Program-made: the position numbers and the translations under genes | Assembly (NCBI GenBank): GCA_947304395.1 | Contig: CAMZBA010000001.1 | Span: 1-64,000, forward strand | Length of the DNA stretch: 64,000 nt | DNA from: an uncultured Candidatus Saccharibacteria bacterium | GTDB lineage: Bacteria; Patescibacteriota; Saccharimonadia; Saccharimonadales; Saccharimonadaceae | Direction: 5' to 3' | Notes under the pieces: generated by a model | The model's input: only the letters and a program-made list of their open reading frames with translations | What the model was told of the DNA's origin: nothing | The model's database searches: none | In this document: piece after piece, positions 10,259 through 19,731 of the stretch | Layout of the letters: the number at the start of each line of letters is the position of its first letter | How positions within the stretch are numbered: the first letter of the stretch is position 1

Positions 10259-11296
10259 ATGAAAATTTTGGGAATTGAAAGCTCGTGCGACGAGACTGCA
10301 GCTTCCGTTGTCGAAAACGGGAGTAGAATATTGTCTAATGTTGTTGTTTCACAAATCGATATTCACGCCGCATATGGTGGCGTAATTCCAGAAGTAGCCG
10401 CCCGCAGCCACATTGAAGCCATCAATCCCGTCATAGAAAAGGCACTCACGGACGCAATGCTTTCCATCCACGATATTGATGCCATTGCCGTCACGCACAC
10501 TCCGGGACTTGTCGGCTCACTTCTTGTTGGCACATTAGCCGCTCGCACAATAGCAGTCGTCAATAATATCCCGTTCTATCCTACACATCACCTAAAATCC
10601 CACATCTACGCCAACTGGCTTAGTGGCTATCAGCCAGAATTTCCATTACTCGCCGCAGTTATTTCAGGCGGACATACTCAAATCATCCACATGCAGCGTC
10701 ACGACCATTTCGATATCATCGGCACTACGCGCGACGACGCCATTGGCGAATGCTTTGACAAAATTGCAAAAATTCTTGGTCTCCCCTATCCTGGCGGCCC
10801 TTCAATCGCCAAAGCTGCTCAAAAAGGCAATCCAGCCAAGTATATACTCCCAATTCCAAAAGTCGACGAATTAGACTTCTCTTTCAGCGGCCTAAAAACA
10901 GCCGTCCTACGCGCAGTTCAAAAAGAGCTTAACCTGCCAATCACTACCCCGTCTTATGAACTTCAAAAGCATCTATCCGAACAACAAATCGCCGATTTTG
11001 CCGCCAGCTTTCAGGCAACAGCGGTCAACATTCTTATTCAGAAACTAAAAAAAGCAAGTCAAAAATATCCTGCAAAATCCATCCTTCTTGCAGGTGGCGT
11101 GTCAGCAAACCAAGAATTGCGCACACAGCTAAAGCAATCCTTCTCAAAAACCCATCGAGTGTTCTTCCCTGAACCAAAGCTAAGCACTGACAATGGCGCC
11201 ATGGTCGCATCGGCCGCCTATTATTCCATTCAATCCGGCGAAAACGCTTCCGATCCTTATGATTTAGACATTTCGCCGCGCTCAATTATTCACTAA
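10259..11296 (+). CDS. tsaD: tRNA N6-adenosine threonylcarbamoyltransferase TsaD
   Basis: MKILGIESSCDETAASVV, HHLKSHIYANW, ISGGHTQI and LLAGGVSANQELR motifs. Conserved N-terminus starts at the second ATG (10259), 7 nt after a TATAAT; the ORF track starts at 10253. Confidence 0.97.
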   Translation: MKILGIESSCDETAASVVENGSRILSNVVVSQIDIHAAYGGVIPEVAARSHIEAINPVIEKALTDAMLSIHDIDAIAVTHTPGLVGSLLVGTLAARTIAVVNNIPFYPTHHLKSHIYANWLSGYQPEFPLLAAVISGGHTQIIHMQRHDHFDIIGTTRDDAIGECFDKIAKILGLPYPGGPSIAKAAQKGNPAKYILPIPKVDELDFSFSGLKTAVLRAVQKELNLPITTPSYELQKHLSEQQIADFAASFQATAVNILIQKLKKASQKYPAKSILLAGGVSANQELRTQLKQSFSKTHRVFFPEPKLSTDNGAMVASAAYYSIQSGENASDPYDLDISPRSIIH

Positions 11297-11346
11297 TTGT
11301 TCTCCGCCTCTAAAAAAGTTGTTCAAAATACGCTATAATATCAGTG

Positions 11347-12546
11347 ATGGATTTAATACAGTCAAATCTTGCCGTTCGCAAATCACTCGCCAAATATTCC
11401 AACACCGACCCAGACGATTGGTTTTTGACTTTTAAAGCACGCTTCGGCATGGCGACTGTTTTTCAAGCCATATATAATATATATGGTCATGGCGAAGTTA
11501 TCACTCAACCATATACTTGTATCACTGCTATAAACCCAATTCTTGTTAGTAACCTAAAGCCTACCTATGCCGACATCGACCCTAGCACCCTCAGCCTCAC
11601 TCAACCAGAAAAATGCTACAATTCAAAAACTGTTGCGGTAGTCATGCAGCACACTTTAGGCATAATTGGCGACAAGGCCCAAGCAATCGCCGATTTCGCT
11701 AAAAAACGCCACCTAATCCTAATCGAAGATTCCGCACACTGTCTTACTCGAATGGCTACCAACGAATCCGGCGAAATACTAGCCGATATTTCCGTCCACT
11801 CATTTGGTGTCGAAAAAGTAATCAAAAATACTAAATTCGGTGGCGCTATCTATGTAAATCCCGAACTCAAAAAGAAGAATCAAAAGCTTTACGAAGAAAT
11901 AACCACTTCCCTACTAAATTTGCCACAACCGCCACTTGGCCTAGACCTAAGGTCGCGCACATATCGTTTTCAAAATGGCCTCCTTCATCGTCTACCAAAC
12001 TCGATATTTAATGACGTACGCAATCTAGCTTTCAAAGCCCACCTATTCGAGCTCGCCGTAGCGCCATACGAACAATCCGCAGAGCAATCTCGCCCTTATG
12101 CATCAACTAAATTTATCAACAACACCATCCTTAAACACCTCCCCACCCTACCGGCCATCTATAAACTGCGCCTAAAAAACGTTCGTGCCTACAACAAAAA
12201 ACTAGCTAATAACCCAGATTTTGAACTTTTCAACAATTACGACGAACCGCTATTAGCATACCCAATACTATTTAAGGACGCCTCAACCGCCACAAAAGTC
12301 TACGATATACTAACTAGCTCCGGCTTTTTCATACGAAGATGGTATTCCCCTCTTCTCTACCCCGGCCCAAACTCAAATCGTCGCTATCATTACAGTAGCA
12401 AAATGGCGCCAATCGCCGAATCAATACATCCAAAAGTATTATGTCTGCCAACAGATCTAACACAAGAAAAAATGCAACGCATACTCGCCATACTGCATCC
12501 TGTTGAAAAACCTGTGCAAAAAATTGTGCAAAAATCTAGCGCATAA
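11347..12546 (+). CDS. DegT/DnrJ/EryC1/StrS-family aminotransferase-like protein
   Basis: QPYTCITAINPI, DIDPSTLSL, IEDSAHCL and SFGVEKVIKNTKFGGA match the PLP-fold layout of this family. Confidence 0.82.
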   Translation: MDLIQSNLAVRKSLAKYSNTDPDDWFLTFKARFGMATVFQAIYNIYGHGEVITQPYTCITAINPILVSNLKPTYADIDPSTLSLTQPEKCYNSKTVAVVMQHTLGIIGDKAQAIADFAKKRHLILIEDSAHCLTRMATNESGEILADISVHSFGVEKVIKNTKFGGAIYVNPELKKKNQKLYEEITTSLLNLPQPPLGLDLRSRTYRFQNGLLHRLPNSIFNDVRNLAFKAHLFELAVAPYEQSAEQSRPYASTKFINNTILKHLPTLPAIYKLRLKNVRAYNKKLANNPDFELFNNYDEPLLAYPILFKDASTATKVYDILTSSGFFIRRWYSPLLYPGPNSNRRYHYSSKMAPIAESIHPKVLCLPTDLTQEKMQRILAILHPVEKPVQKIVQKSSA

Positions 12547-12601
12547 AATATATCACGAAATGCATAAACAAGATTACGCAGTCTGCGTAGTCTATGCAAT
12601 A

Positions 12602-12636
12602 TATTCCGCCGCAGGCGGAAAAAATTTTTTTATTTT
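12602..12636 (+). terminator. Putative terminator hairpin
   Basis: TTCCGCC-gca-GGCGGAA followed by aaaaaattttttta. Confidence 0.55.
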
Positions 12637-12718
12637 TAGCAAAAAGCAAAAATAAAATCACAAAAATATAATGCGCGAAGCGCAAAAAAATTTTTTTTAA
12701 AAAAAATAACACCTTATG

Positions 12719-12943
12719 TCAAGACTTTTTATCAAATTTCCGTAAATCAAAAAGTGGTCTTTTCCCCTCATCGATCACTTTTTGCGCTTTTTTTAGCAAT
12801 TTTTCCAAAGCCAAATCGCTATTTGCCGAACCAATATGAACGGTCTTCACGACTTCCCCGCCCTGTTTCCAACAAACCTGAACACCAGTCGCGCCACTTC
12901 CAGTCTTAAATTTACGAATAAACGCCATAACATCATTATCCAC
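12719..12943 (-). pseudogene. Truncated transposase N-terminal fragment (IS1634-like)
   Basis: MAFIRKFKTGSGATGVQVCWKQGGEVVKTVHIGSANSDLALEKLLKKAQ resembles the N-terminus of IS1634-family transposases; only 74 aa, no downstream coding continuation. Confidence 0.6.
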
Positions 12944-13110
12944 ATTTCCCCCAAAAAGTGCAAAAAGATTATGTTAACATTTATCTATTTATTAGCCACC
13001 ATTTGACTTAGCATCCCGCTTGCGCTAAAATTAAATCACCAACGAGTAATCGTTTGGGACGAACGAACGTAAGGTGTACGCATAGCAGAAAACATTTTTA
13101 GCTATTTGTA

Positions 13111-13130
13111 AATATTTCACGTGAAATATT
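13111..13130. promoter_or_regulatory. Perfect 20-bp palindrome AATATTTCACGTGAAATATT, parS-like
   Basis: Inner 16-mer TATTTCACGTGAAATA differs at two symmetric positions from the consensus parS TGTTTCACGTGAAACA. Confidence 0.6.
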
Positions 13131-13331
13131 CGTGATTTTTACGAACTTTTTCATGTGAAAATCATGGTTTTTGATGAAAAAATAGAAAAATCGGCGCAAA
13201 AAGCGCTCTTTTTTATCCCAAATTGCTAAAAATATACCAAAATACAACAGCATAAATACATAAAGTAAAAGATATTTGTACAATAACGCATATAAGAGGC
13301 AAATTAGTTAAAAATATGTTATAATATTCAC

Positions 13332-15890
13332 ATGAAATTTAGTAAAGCCTACGAGCCGAACGAATACGAGCCAGACGTATACGCACTCTGGGAAAAATCC
13401 GGCGCATTTAAACCTAGTTCAAACAAAAAAGCAGAGAATTACACCATCGTAATGCCGCCGCCAAACGCTAACGGCAACTTACATATTGGCCACGGACTAA
13501 CAATTGCCCTAGAAGATATCCTCACGAGGTACCATCGCCTCAAGGGAGATAATACATGGTATATTCCAGGAGCAGATCATGCCGGCTTTGAGACATGGGT
13601 TGTCTACGAACGCTATCTTGAATCAAAAGGGAAGACCCGTTTCGATTACACTCGTGACCAGTTATACTCTCAGGTATGGGATTTCGTCCATGAGCAGCGC
13701 GGAAATATGGAACTACAGCTTCGCGCTCTCGGTGCTTCTTGTGATTGGAGTAGCTTAACTTTTACATTAGATCCAAAAGTAACTGACACCGTCTATAAAA
13801 CCTTCAAAAAATTATGGGATGACGGCTTAATCTACAGAGGTAAGAAGCTTGTAAACTTCTGCACCAAACATCAAACTGCCTTCGCGGACATTGAAGTAAC
13901 GCATAAAGACGAGAAGGGCATGCTCTGGCAAATCGCATACCCATTAGTAGAACCATCGCAAGGTGTCACAGAATTAATCGTCTCAACTACGCGGCCTGAA
14001 ACCCTACTTGGCGATACTGCCGTGGCCGTCAACCCAGAAGACAAGCGCTACAAACATCTAGTAGGGAAAATGCTCAAACTTCCACTTACTGATCGCGAGA
14101 TACCTATCATCGCCGACGAGCATGCCGACATAGAATATGGCACGGGTGTTGTAAAAATTACACCAGCACACGATCAAAACGACTATGAGGTTGGCCAACG
14201 TCACAATCTTCCAATGATTACAGTCATTGGTTTCGATGGCAAAATGAATGAAAATGCGGGCGCCAACTATGAAAACCTCACCGTCCAAGATGCTCGCAAA
14301 AAGGTTCTCAAAAACCTAGAAGAGCAGGGGCTACTTCGTGGAGAAGAAAAAATCACGCACTCCGTTGGCCACTGCTACAAGTGCGATACCGTCATTGAGC
14401 CGTTACTCAAAGAACAATGGTTTGTAGATGTAAAACCACTAGCAAAAGAGGCCATCAAAGCGCTCAGGGCAAGGAAGATCAAATTCCACCCCGCTAGCAA
14501 AAAGCAAGTTCTTATCAACTATCTTGAACAATTAAAAGATTGGAACATCTCACGCCAAATTCCGTGGGGCATCCCAATTCCTGCCTTCCAAAACATCAAC
14601 GACCCATCAGATTGGATTTTCGATGAGCATGTCGATAAGACGGAGCTAAAGAAAAACGGCAACACTTATATGCGCGACGAAGACACTTTCGATACCTGGT
14701 TTAGTTCCGGCCAATGGCCATACATTACTACCAGCGAACGCAAAGCACATTTTCCAACCTCTGTTATGGAAACTGGCGCCGACTTGTTGTTCCAATGGGT
14801 CGGTCGCATGATTATGCTTAGCCTCTATGTCACTGGCGACATCCCATTCAAAGATGTCTATATGCACGGTATGGTATTAGACGAAAAAGGGCAGAAGATG
14901 TCCAAGTCAAAAGGCAACGTCATCAATCCAATTGAAATCGTTAGTCAATATGGTTCCGACGCACTACGCCTCGGTCTCATCGCAAGCCGTTCCGCCGGTG
15001 TTAACCAAGCATTCAGCACAAGCAAAGTTATCGCAAGCCGCAATCTCTGCAATAAACTCTGGAACGTTGCGCGCCTCATTCAGCAACTCGTCGATGACAA
15101 CCCGAAAGGCGACAAAGAACTAACAATCGACAACTACAGCGAGGATTGGATTTGTCACCAAATTAATCAAGCAAACAAGGAGATTCAGAAGCTTCTCGCT
15201 AACTATCGCTTCGCCGAAGCTGGCGACCTTCTTTACGACCTCATCTGGAACAAATACGCTGACTGGTTTATTGAAAGCGAAAAACTTTGGAAAGATACTA
15301 CGCTTCTCAAATCGACTCTCGAGCAAATTCTTATCATGCTCCACCCATTCGCGCCATTCGTCACCGAAACAATCTGGCAAACCCTCAGCTGGACTAGCGG
15401 CATGCTTATTACTCAAAACTGGCCAAAACCATATCAAATCGACCATAAAAAAGTTAAGAGGTTCGAAGAGCTCAAAGAAATCATCGTCAATATCCGTAGT
15501 CATTTCCAGAGCTTGCCAGGTGCAGCGTCTTATCCAATCGCCTTTGACGACGATCCGCTTATGTACGACAACCAACTTCTCATCCAACACCTAACCAAAG
15601 CTCCGTGTGTACCAAAAATCAGTACCGACGAACTTAGCGGTCTTCGTTTAGCAATTCCAAATCACAATATTTACTTGCAAATCCCAGAAGATGTCCTCAA
15701 TAAATACAAGCACAACCTCGAGGATCGTATCCTAAAACTTGGTAGCGAAATCAATACTCTTGATGCACGCCTCAGCAATCCTAATTACACCAAAAAGGCA
15801 CCAAAAGAACTTGTCGACGAAACCCGCGAACAACTCAAGATTAAGCAAGACCTTCTCGAAAAAATGAAAGCCGAGCTACGCCTTATCTAG
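13332..15890 (+). CDS. valS: Valyl-tRNA synthetase
   Basis: PPPNANGNLHIGHGL (HIGH), KMSKSKGNVINP (KMSKS), editing domain STTRPETLLGDTAVAVNP, C-terminal coiled coil. Confidence 0.97.
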   Translation: MKFSKAYEPNEYEPDVYALWEKSGAFKPSSNKKAENYTIVMPPPNANGNLHIGHGLTIALEDILTRYHRLKGDNTWYIPGADHAGFETWVVYERYLESKGKTRFDYTRDQLYSQVWDFVHEQRGNMELQLRALGASCDWSSLTFTLDPKVTDTVYKTFKKLWDDGLIYRGKKLVNFCTKHQTAFADIEVTHKDEKGMLWQIAYPLVEPSQGVTELIVSTTRPETLLGDTAVAVNPEDKRYKHLVGKMLKLPLTDREIPIIADEHADIEYGTGVVKITPAHDQNDYEVGQRHNLPMITVIGFDGKMNENAGANYENLTVQDARKKVLKNLEEQGLLRGEEKITHSVGHCYKCDTVIEPLLKEQWFVDVKPLAKEAIKALRARKIKFHPASKKQVLINYLEQLKDWNISRQIPWGIPIPAFQNINDPSDWIFDEHVDKTELKKNGNTYMRDEDTFDTWFSSGQWPYITTSERKAHFPTSVMETGADLLFQWVGRMIMLSLYVTGDIPFKDVYMHGMVLDEKGQKMSKSKGNVINPIEIVSQYGSDALRLGLIASRSAGVNQAFSTSKVIASRNLCNKLWNVARLIQQLVDDNPKGDKELTIDNYSEDWICHQINQANKEIQKLLANYRFAEAGDLLYDLIWNKYADWFIESEKLWKDTTLLKSTLEQILIMLHPFAPFVTETIWQTLSWTSGMLITQNWPKPYQIDHKKVKRFEELKEIIVNIRSHFQSLPGAASYPIAFDDDPLMYDNQLLIQHLTKAPCVPKISTDELSGLRLAIPNHNIYLQIPEDVLNKYKHNLEDRILKLGSEINTLDARLSNPNYTKKAPKELVDETREQLKIKQDLLEKMKAELRLI

Positions 15891-15924
15891 GCAAGTCGAA
15901 CCGAACACCATTCAACGCTTATGC

Positions 15925-15953
15925 TTGACAAATTTTAAGTTCTATGCTACAAT
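15925..15953 (+). promoter_or_regulatory. Sigma-70-type promoter
   Basis: TTGACA - 17 nt - TACAAT upstream of the 16000 start. Confidence 0.75.
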
Positions 15954-15999
15954 AAGGTCACGATTTGTCCATAGCACATCAAGAAAAGGGGGAAACGCC

Positions 16000-16227
16000 A
16001 TGACAAACGCGAACCTTACTGCAAAGACTAATGCCATCGTATATACTGGCGCTTCCACGAGCGAACAGCTCAAGAAAGCTTGGTATGCTATTCAGTCCGC
16101 TCGGCTGATCGGAAGAATCGGCGGATGCACTGTAAAGGAAGGGTACATCTCCCTTATGCCTACCAAAAAGCATGCCGACCAGTTCGAACAGGCGGTGGCA
16201 GCGGTCAGAGCGGCACTCGCCGCCTAA
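16000..16227 (+). CDS. Small hypothetical protein (75 aa)
   Basis: ATG at 16000 preceded by aaaaggggg SD and a strong promoter; followed by a terminator. Confidence 0.75.
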   Translation: MTNANLTAKTNAIVYTGASTSEQLKKAWYAIQSARLIGRIGGCTVKEGYISLMPTKKHADQFEQAVAAVRAALAA

Positions 16228-16253
16228 GCGGGACAACACTGTCCCGCTTTTTC
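16227..16253 (+). terminator. Rho-independent terminator
   Basis: agcgggacaacactgtcccgcttttt. Confidence 0.85.
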
Positions 16254-16324
16254 CTATCTTGACTTTTTAAAGTGTTTATGCTATATATAAATAAGCCACC
16301 AACAAAAATAAACAACGAAAAAAT

Positions 16325-17548
16325 ATGTCATTTGCAGCCGAATCCGCCAATACCTATAGCACCGAAGCGCACGAAGAAGCTCGAAAAGCCGAAAATAAGC
16401 GCAAGACCGAGGCGCTCGAGAAAATCGTCAAAGAGAACTTCCGACCCACTATTGATGATTTCTCGAGTTCACCGGTCCATAGACGCTTTATTCGAAAAGA
16501 TAAGGAATACGTAGCAAGAAACCAAAGAAACTTCGAATATTCCAAAAGTGCTGACGACCAATACCACCCCAAAGCTATTGAATATCTCGTCCAATTTTCC
16601 ATCAATAACGGCAACCTCTTTTATGACGAAGAGGGCGAAAGCTACACTGCCGACTCAATCTGGCCGACCGAATTCGATGATTTCAGCAATCGCGTCGATG
16701 CCGCATTCTTTTTGCGGAGCTCCGATTTTAAGTGCCCAGTCGCATTTGACATTACGACCAAACCCGACGAATCAGGCGTGCGCGAAAAAATATTAATTAG
16801 CTCAAACGATAAAAATCTCGGCTACCCCGTCGGATTTACTGATATTCGCTACTGCCGCGACGAAGACGGAGACTTATCATGGCAAACTCACGTTCCCAAA
16901 TACTGCGTCGGCGTAGATAAGCGCACAATTGACGATACGCTCGAACACTCCTCCGTGCCAGAATTTGGCGACCTCAATATCGACAAGGAGCAAACCGCTT
17001 TAATATCATTCAAAATACTCTACGAAATGTCTATGCAAAATCAGCTATTTATCTCACCGCTCATGGACGAATATAACAATGACGGGAAGCTAACCAGAGA
17101 AGAGGACCAAGACTTAGATAATCTTGGCACAATCGAACTAATTACGCAGCAAGAACTACGCCGACTAACCAAAGAACTCCCATCCGATATTCGACTAGCT
17201 CTAGGTCCAGCTGACGAAAACGGCGAATACGACCCCGACAAGGTGGCTAACCTCTTCATAGATCGCGATAGCGCTTTTCGCGATAAAACCTTCACTACTA
17301 TTATCAAGGTCACCCAAAGTATTCAGAAAGACCTCGACCAATCGCCGTACAAAATTTCCCACCTCGCCGAATTGTCATTTCGCGAAGATTATAAAAAGAC
17401 TTCAATCTATAGGGGGTTCGACGAAGCAGCAACGGCAGCCACTCGGCGGTCTGAGCATTTTTACGATAACCGCAACACCAAAACGCCAGTCATTCAAAGA
17501 CAACCCCAAGCCACCCCACAACCGCAAGCATCTCGCAAAATCGCTTAG
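16325..17548 (+). CDS. hypothetical protein (407 aa)
   Basis: Long ORF, hydrophilic, no recognised family. Confidence 0.75.
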   Translation: MSFAAESANTYSTEAHEEARKAENKRKTEALEKIVKENFRPTIDDFSSSPVHRRFIRKDKEYVARNQRNFEYSKSADDQYHPKAIEYLVQFSINNGNLFYDEEGESYTADSIWPTEFDDFSNRVDAAFFLRSSDFKCPVAFDITTKPDESGVREKILISSNDKNLGYPVGFTDIRYCRDEDGDLSWQTHVPKYCVGVDKRTIDDTLEHSSVPEFGDLNIDKEQTALISFKILYEMSMQNQLFISPLMDEYNNDGKLTREEDQDLDNLGTIELITQQELRRLTKELPSDIRLALGPADENGEYDPDKVANLFIDRDSAFRDKTFTTIIKVTQSIQKDLDQSPYKISHLAELSFREDYKKTSIYRGFDEAATAATRRSEHFYDNRNTKTPVIQRQPQATPQPQASRKIA

Positions 17549-17919
17549 AACGCCAATTCCGCACAGGTCTCTCTAAGCTCTTCGTCACTCATTTTGATGA
17601 TTCTATCTTCTTCCCATGAATCATCTAGAGGCATCACATGCACATGTGCATGCGGTACGTCTTTACCAATCACCTTCATAATCGTTCGTCGTCCAGTCAC
17701 TTCTTCCATATGCTTTGCAACTTTTTTAACCGCTAGCCATAGGGCAGAATAATCTTCATCCGCCAAATCATATATTTTATCAACCTCAACCTTTGGCACA
17801 ACCAGCGTATCGCCACGCGCTTCTGGATTAATATTCAAAAAAGCAAATGTCTTTTCATCCTCGTAAATCTTATAGCAGGGCAATTCGCCATTAATAATTT
17901 TCGTAAAAATACTCGCCAT
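17545..17919 (-). CDS. HIT-family hydrolase
   Basis: MASIFTKIINGELPCYKIYEDEKTFAFLNINPEARGDTLVVPK and the HIT motif PHAHVHVMPL. Confidence 0.93.
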   Translation of the reverse strand: MASIFTKIINGELPCYKIYEDEKTFAFLNINPEARGDTLVVPKVEVDKIYDLADEDYSALWLAVKKVAKHMEEVTGRRTIMKVIGKDVPHAHVHVMPLDDSWEEDRIIKMSDEELRETCAELAF

Positions 17920-17985
17920 CACATTCTCCTTTACTCTCATTATACCTCAACAGAGACATACGACCTCATATGATAAACTAATAGC

Positions 17986-18543
17986 ATGAAAACACTCGTG
18001 CTAGCAGATCGTCGACCCCAAATAGACATTCGTCAAACAGCCATCAGTGAAAACGTTGAGCTGATAATTAGTCTTGGCGACTTTGCAAGAGAGGATCTTT
18101 TGCCACTTGCCGATATCACCAATGTCCCTAAAATCGGTATCTACGGCAATCATGATAGTGGTCAATATATGGAAGAATTGGGTATTATGAATCTTCACCA
18201 AATGATTTGGCACTATCAAGGCAAAAGTTTTGCCGGCCTCCAGGGTTGCGTCCGCTACAAAGCAAATCCTTACGCTATTATGTATACCCAAGAGGAAGTT
18301 TATAACATTCTCGCCGATTACCCTCAAGTCGACATTTTCATCACACATTGCCCACCTCGCGGCATAAACGACGAAGACGAAGTCGCCCACCAAGGCTTCG
18401 ACGCACTCCTGCAATATATCGACCAAAAACCGCCCCAAGTATTGTTACACGGACACACTTATCCTAGCGAGCACAACCTCATCCGCCAGCATGGCCCAAC
18501 TAGAATCGAATACGTCTATGGTTATCGAATTATCGAACTTTAA
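17986..18543 (+). CDS. Metallophosphoesterase-like protein (divergent motifs)
   Basis: SLGDF, IYGNHDSG, ITHCPPRG and HGHTY motifs in the expected order. Confidence 0.82.
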   Translation: MKTLVLADRRPQIDIRQTAISENVELIISLGDFAREDLLPLADITNVPKIGIYGNHDSGQYMEELGIMNLHQMIWHYQGKSFAGLQGCVRYKANPYAIMYTQEEVYNILADYPQVDIFITHCPPRGINDEDEVAHQGFDALLQYIDQKPPQVLLHGHTYPSEHNLIRQHGPTRIEYVYGYRIIEL

Positions 18544-18555
18544 TTAAATCACACA

Positions 18556-18894
18556 ATGAATAAAATCATTCAAAATCACCCCTTAACCCAAGCCAAACCA
18601 TCAGATAAAACCGCGCTCAAGACTACTAGCTCACCAATCGACAGTAACGCGCCCCATAAAACTACTCCCGTTATCGAGGTTGCACCGTCGGCAAAATTTG
18701 TCTCAGCCTCGTCTGCGCCAGTAGCTACGCCGGCCGACCCAGGAGCGCCATCCGCCACGTCAACCACGATTGGCGAAGGTTATTTTGCGAGAAAAACCCA
18801 CAAACAACGACTTCGATTAGTTCTTATTGTCATAGGCATTTTGCTCATAATTGTCGTCGTTATCGCAACCTTAGCCGTCATAGGGAAGAGCTAA
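18556..18894 (+). CDS. Small predicted membrane protein with disordered N-terminus
   Basis: Ala/Thr/Pro-rich N-terminal half; C-terminal TM LRLVLIVIGILLIIVVVIATLAVI. Confidence 0.6.
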   Translation: MNKIIQNHPLTQAKPSDKTALKTTSSPIDSNAPHKTTPVIEVAPSAKFVSASSAPVATPADPGAPSATSTTIGEGYFARKTHKQRLRLVLIVIGILLIIVVVIATLAVIGKS

Positions 18895-18896
18895 TC

Positions 18897-18926
18897 AAAA
18901 AAGAACCCGGCAACGGGTTCTTTTAA
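18897..18926 (+). terminator. Rho-independent terminator
   Basis: aaaagaacccggcaacgggttctttt. Confidence 0.8.
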
Positions 18927-18934
18927 TATCAACC

Positions 18935-19022
18935 TGGCGGAAGCGAAGGGATTCGAACCCCCGAGACATTTCTGCCCACACGATTTCGAGTCGTGCGCCT
19001 TCAACCACTCGGCCACGCTTCC
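18935..19022 (-). tRNA. tRNA-Ser(CGA)
   Basis: Minus strand GGAAGCGTGGCCGAGTGGTTGAAGGCGCACGACTCGAAATCGTG...GGGTTCGAATCCC...CGCTTCCGCCA; long variable arm, CCA encoded. Confidence 0.95.
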
Positions 19023-19152
19023 ACTTCTTATTCTATCATATTTATAGAGGCCGCCAAAGCCCGCATATTATTTCTCTATTCGCAGTAAATTTGTTATAGT
19101 ATATCTGTCGCTTTGCGATGCAACCTTAAAATAGTCTTCGAAAGGAGGTATT

Positions 19153-19692
19153 ATGTCAGCAACAAATAACCCCAGTACCGCCGCCAAAGAGATTGAATAC
19201 AAGTATCTCATCAAGCGGCCCGATATCGACACACTCACCTCGATGGGTGGCTGTCGACAGATCACGATCATACAAATTTATCTCACCTCTTCGCCCGACG
19301 AAGAAAGACGTGTCCGTCAGCTCGAGGAGTCCGGCAACCATACGTTCGTCAAAACCACAAAGCGCAAAACTGGAGAGCGCGCAACGCGGCTGGAAGAAGA
19401 AGAGGCCATCTCGTTCGCAGAATACTCCAAACTGGTCCAACAGGAAGCTGACCCCGATTGCCAGCCGGTAATCAAAACACGCTACCGCATACCTCAGCCG
19501 AACGGCCTCGCCCTCGAGATTGATATTTACCCTTCAAATGAGAACCATGCAATTCTCGAGATCGAAGTGCCGAACAACGAAACGAAGGTCGACATTCCCG
19601 AACCCATCGTCGTCGTCCGCGATGTCACCAGCGACTCCCGATTCAAAAACCGCCAAATCGCCAAGAACGGTGGCAAGTTACCCGAAGACTAA
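19153..19692 (+). CDS. CYTH-domain protein (triphosphate tunnel metalloenzyme-like)
   Basis: IEYKYLIKRPD, QIYLTSSPDEERRVRQ, FVKTTKRKTGERATRLEEEEAIS, KTRYRIP, LEIDIYPSNENHAILEIEVP; SD aaaggaggt. Confidence 0.88.
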   Translation: MSATNNPSTAAKEIEYKYLIKRPDIDTLTSMGGCRQITIIQIYLTSSPDEERRVRQLEESGNHTFVKTTKRKTGERATRLEEEEAISFAEYSKLVQQEADPDCQPVIKTRYRIPQPNGLALEIDIYPSNENHAILEIEVPNNETKVDIPEPIVVVRDVTSDSRFKNRQIAKNGGKLPED

Positions 19693-19731
19693 AAACTATC
19701 TGCGCCCCGGCAACACCGTGGGCGCTCTTTT

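Noticed and set aside
13098-13283. 61-aa minus-strand ORF
   Set aside because: Aromatic low-complexity translation of AT-rich intergenic DNA covering the parS-like palindrome; no SD.
15120-15590. 156-aa ORF antisense to valS
   Set aside because: Antisense to conserved valS sequence with no supporting signals.
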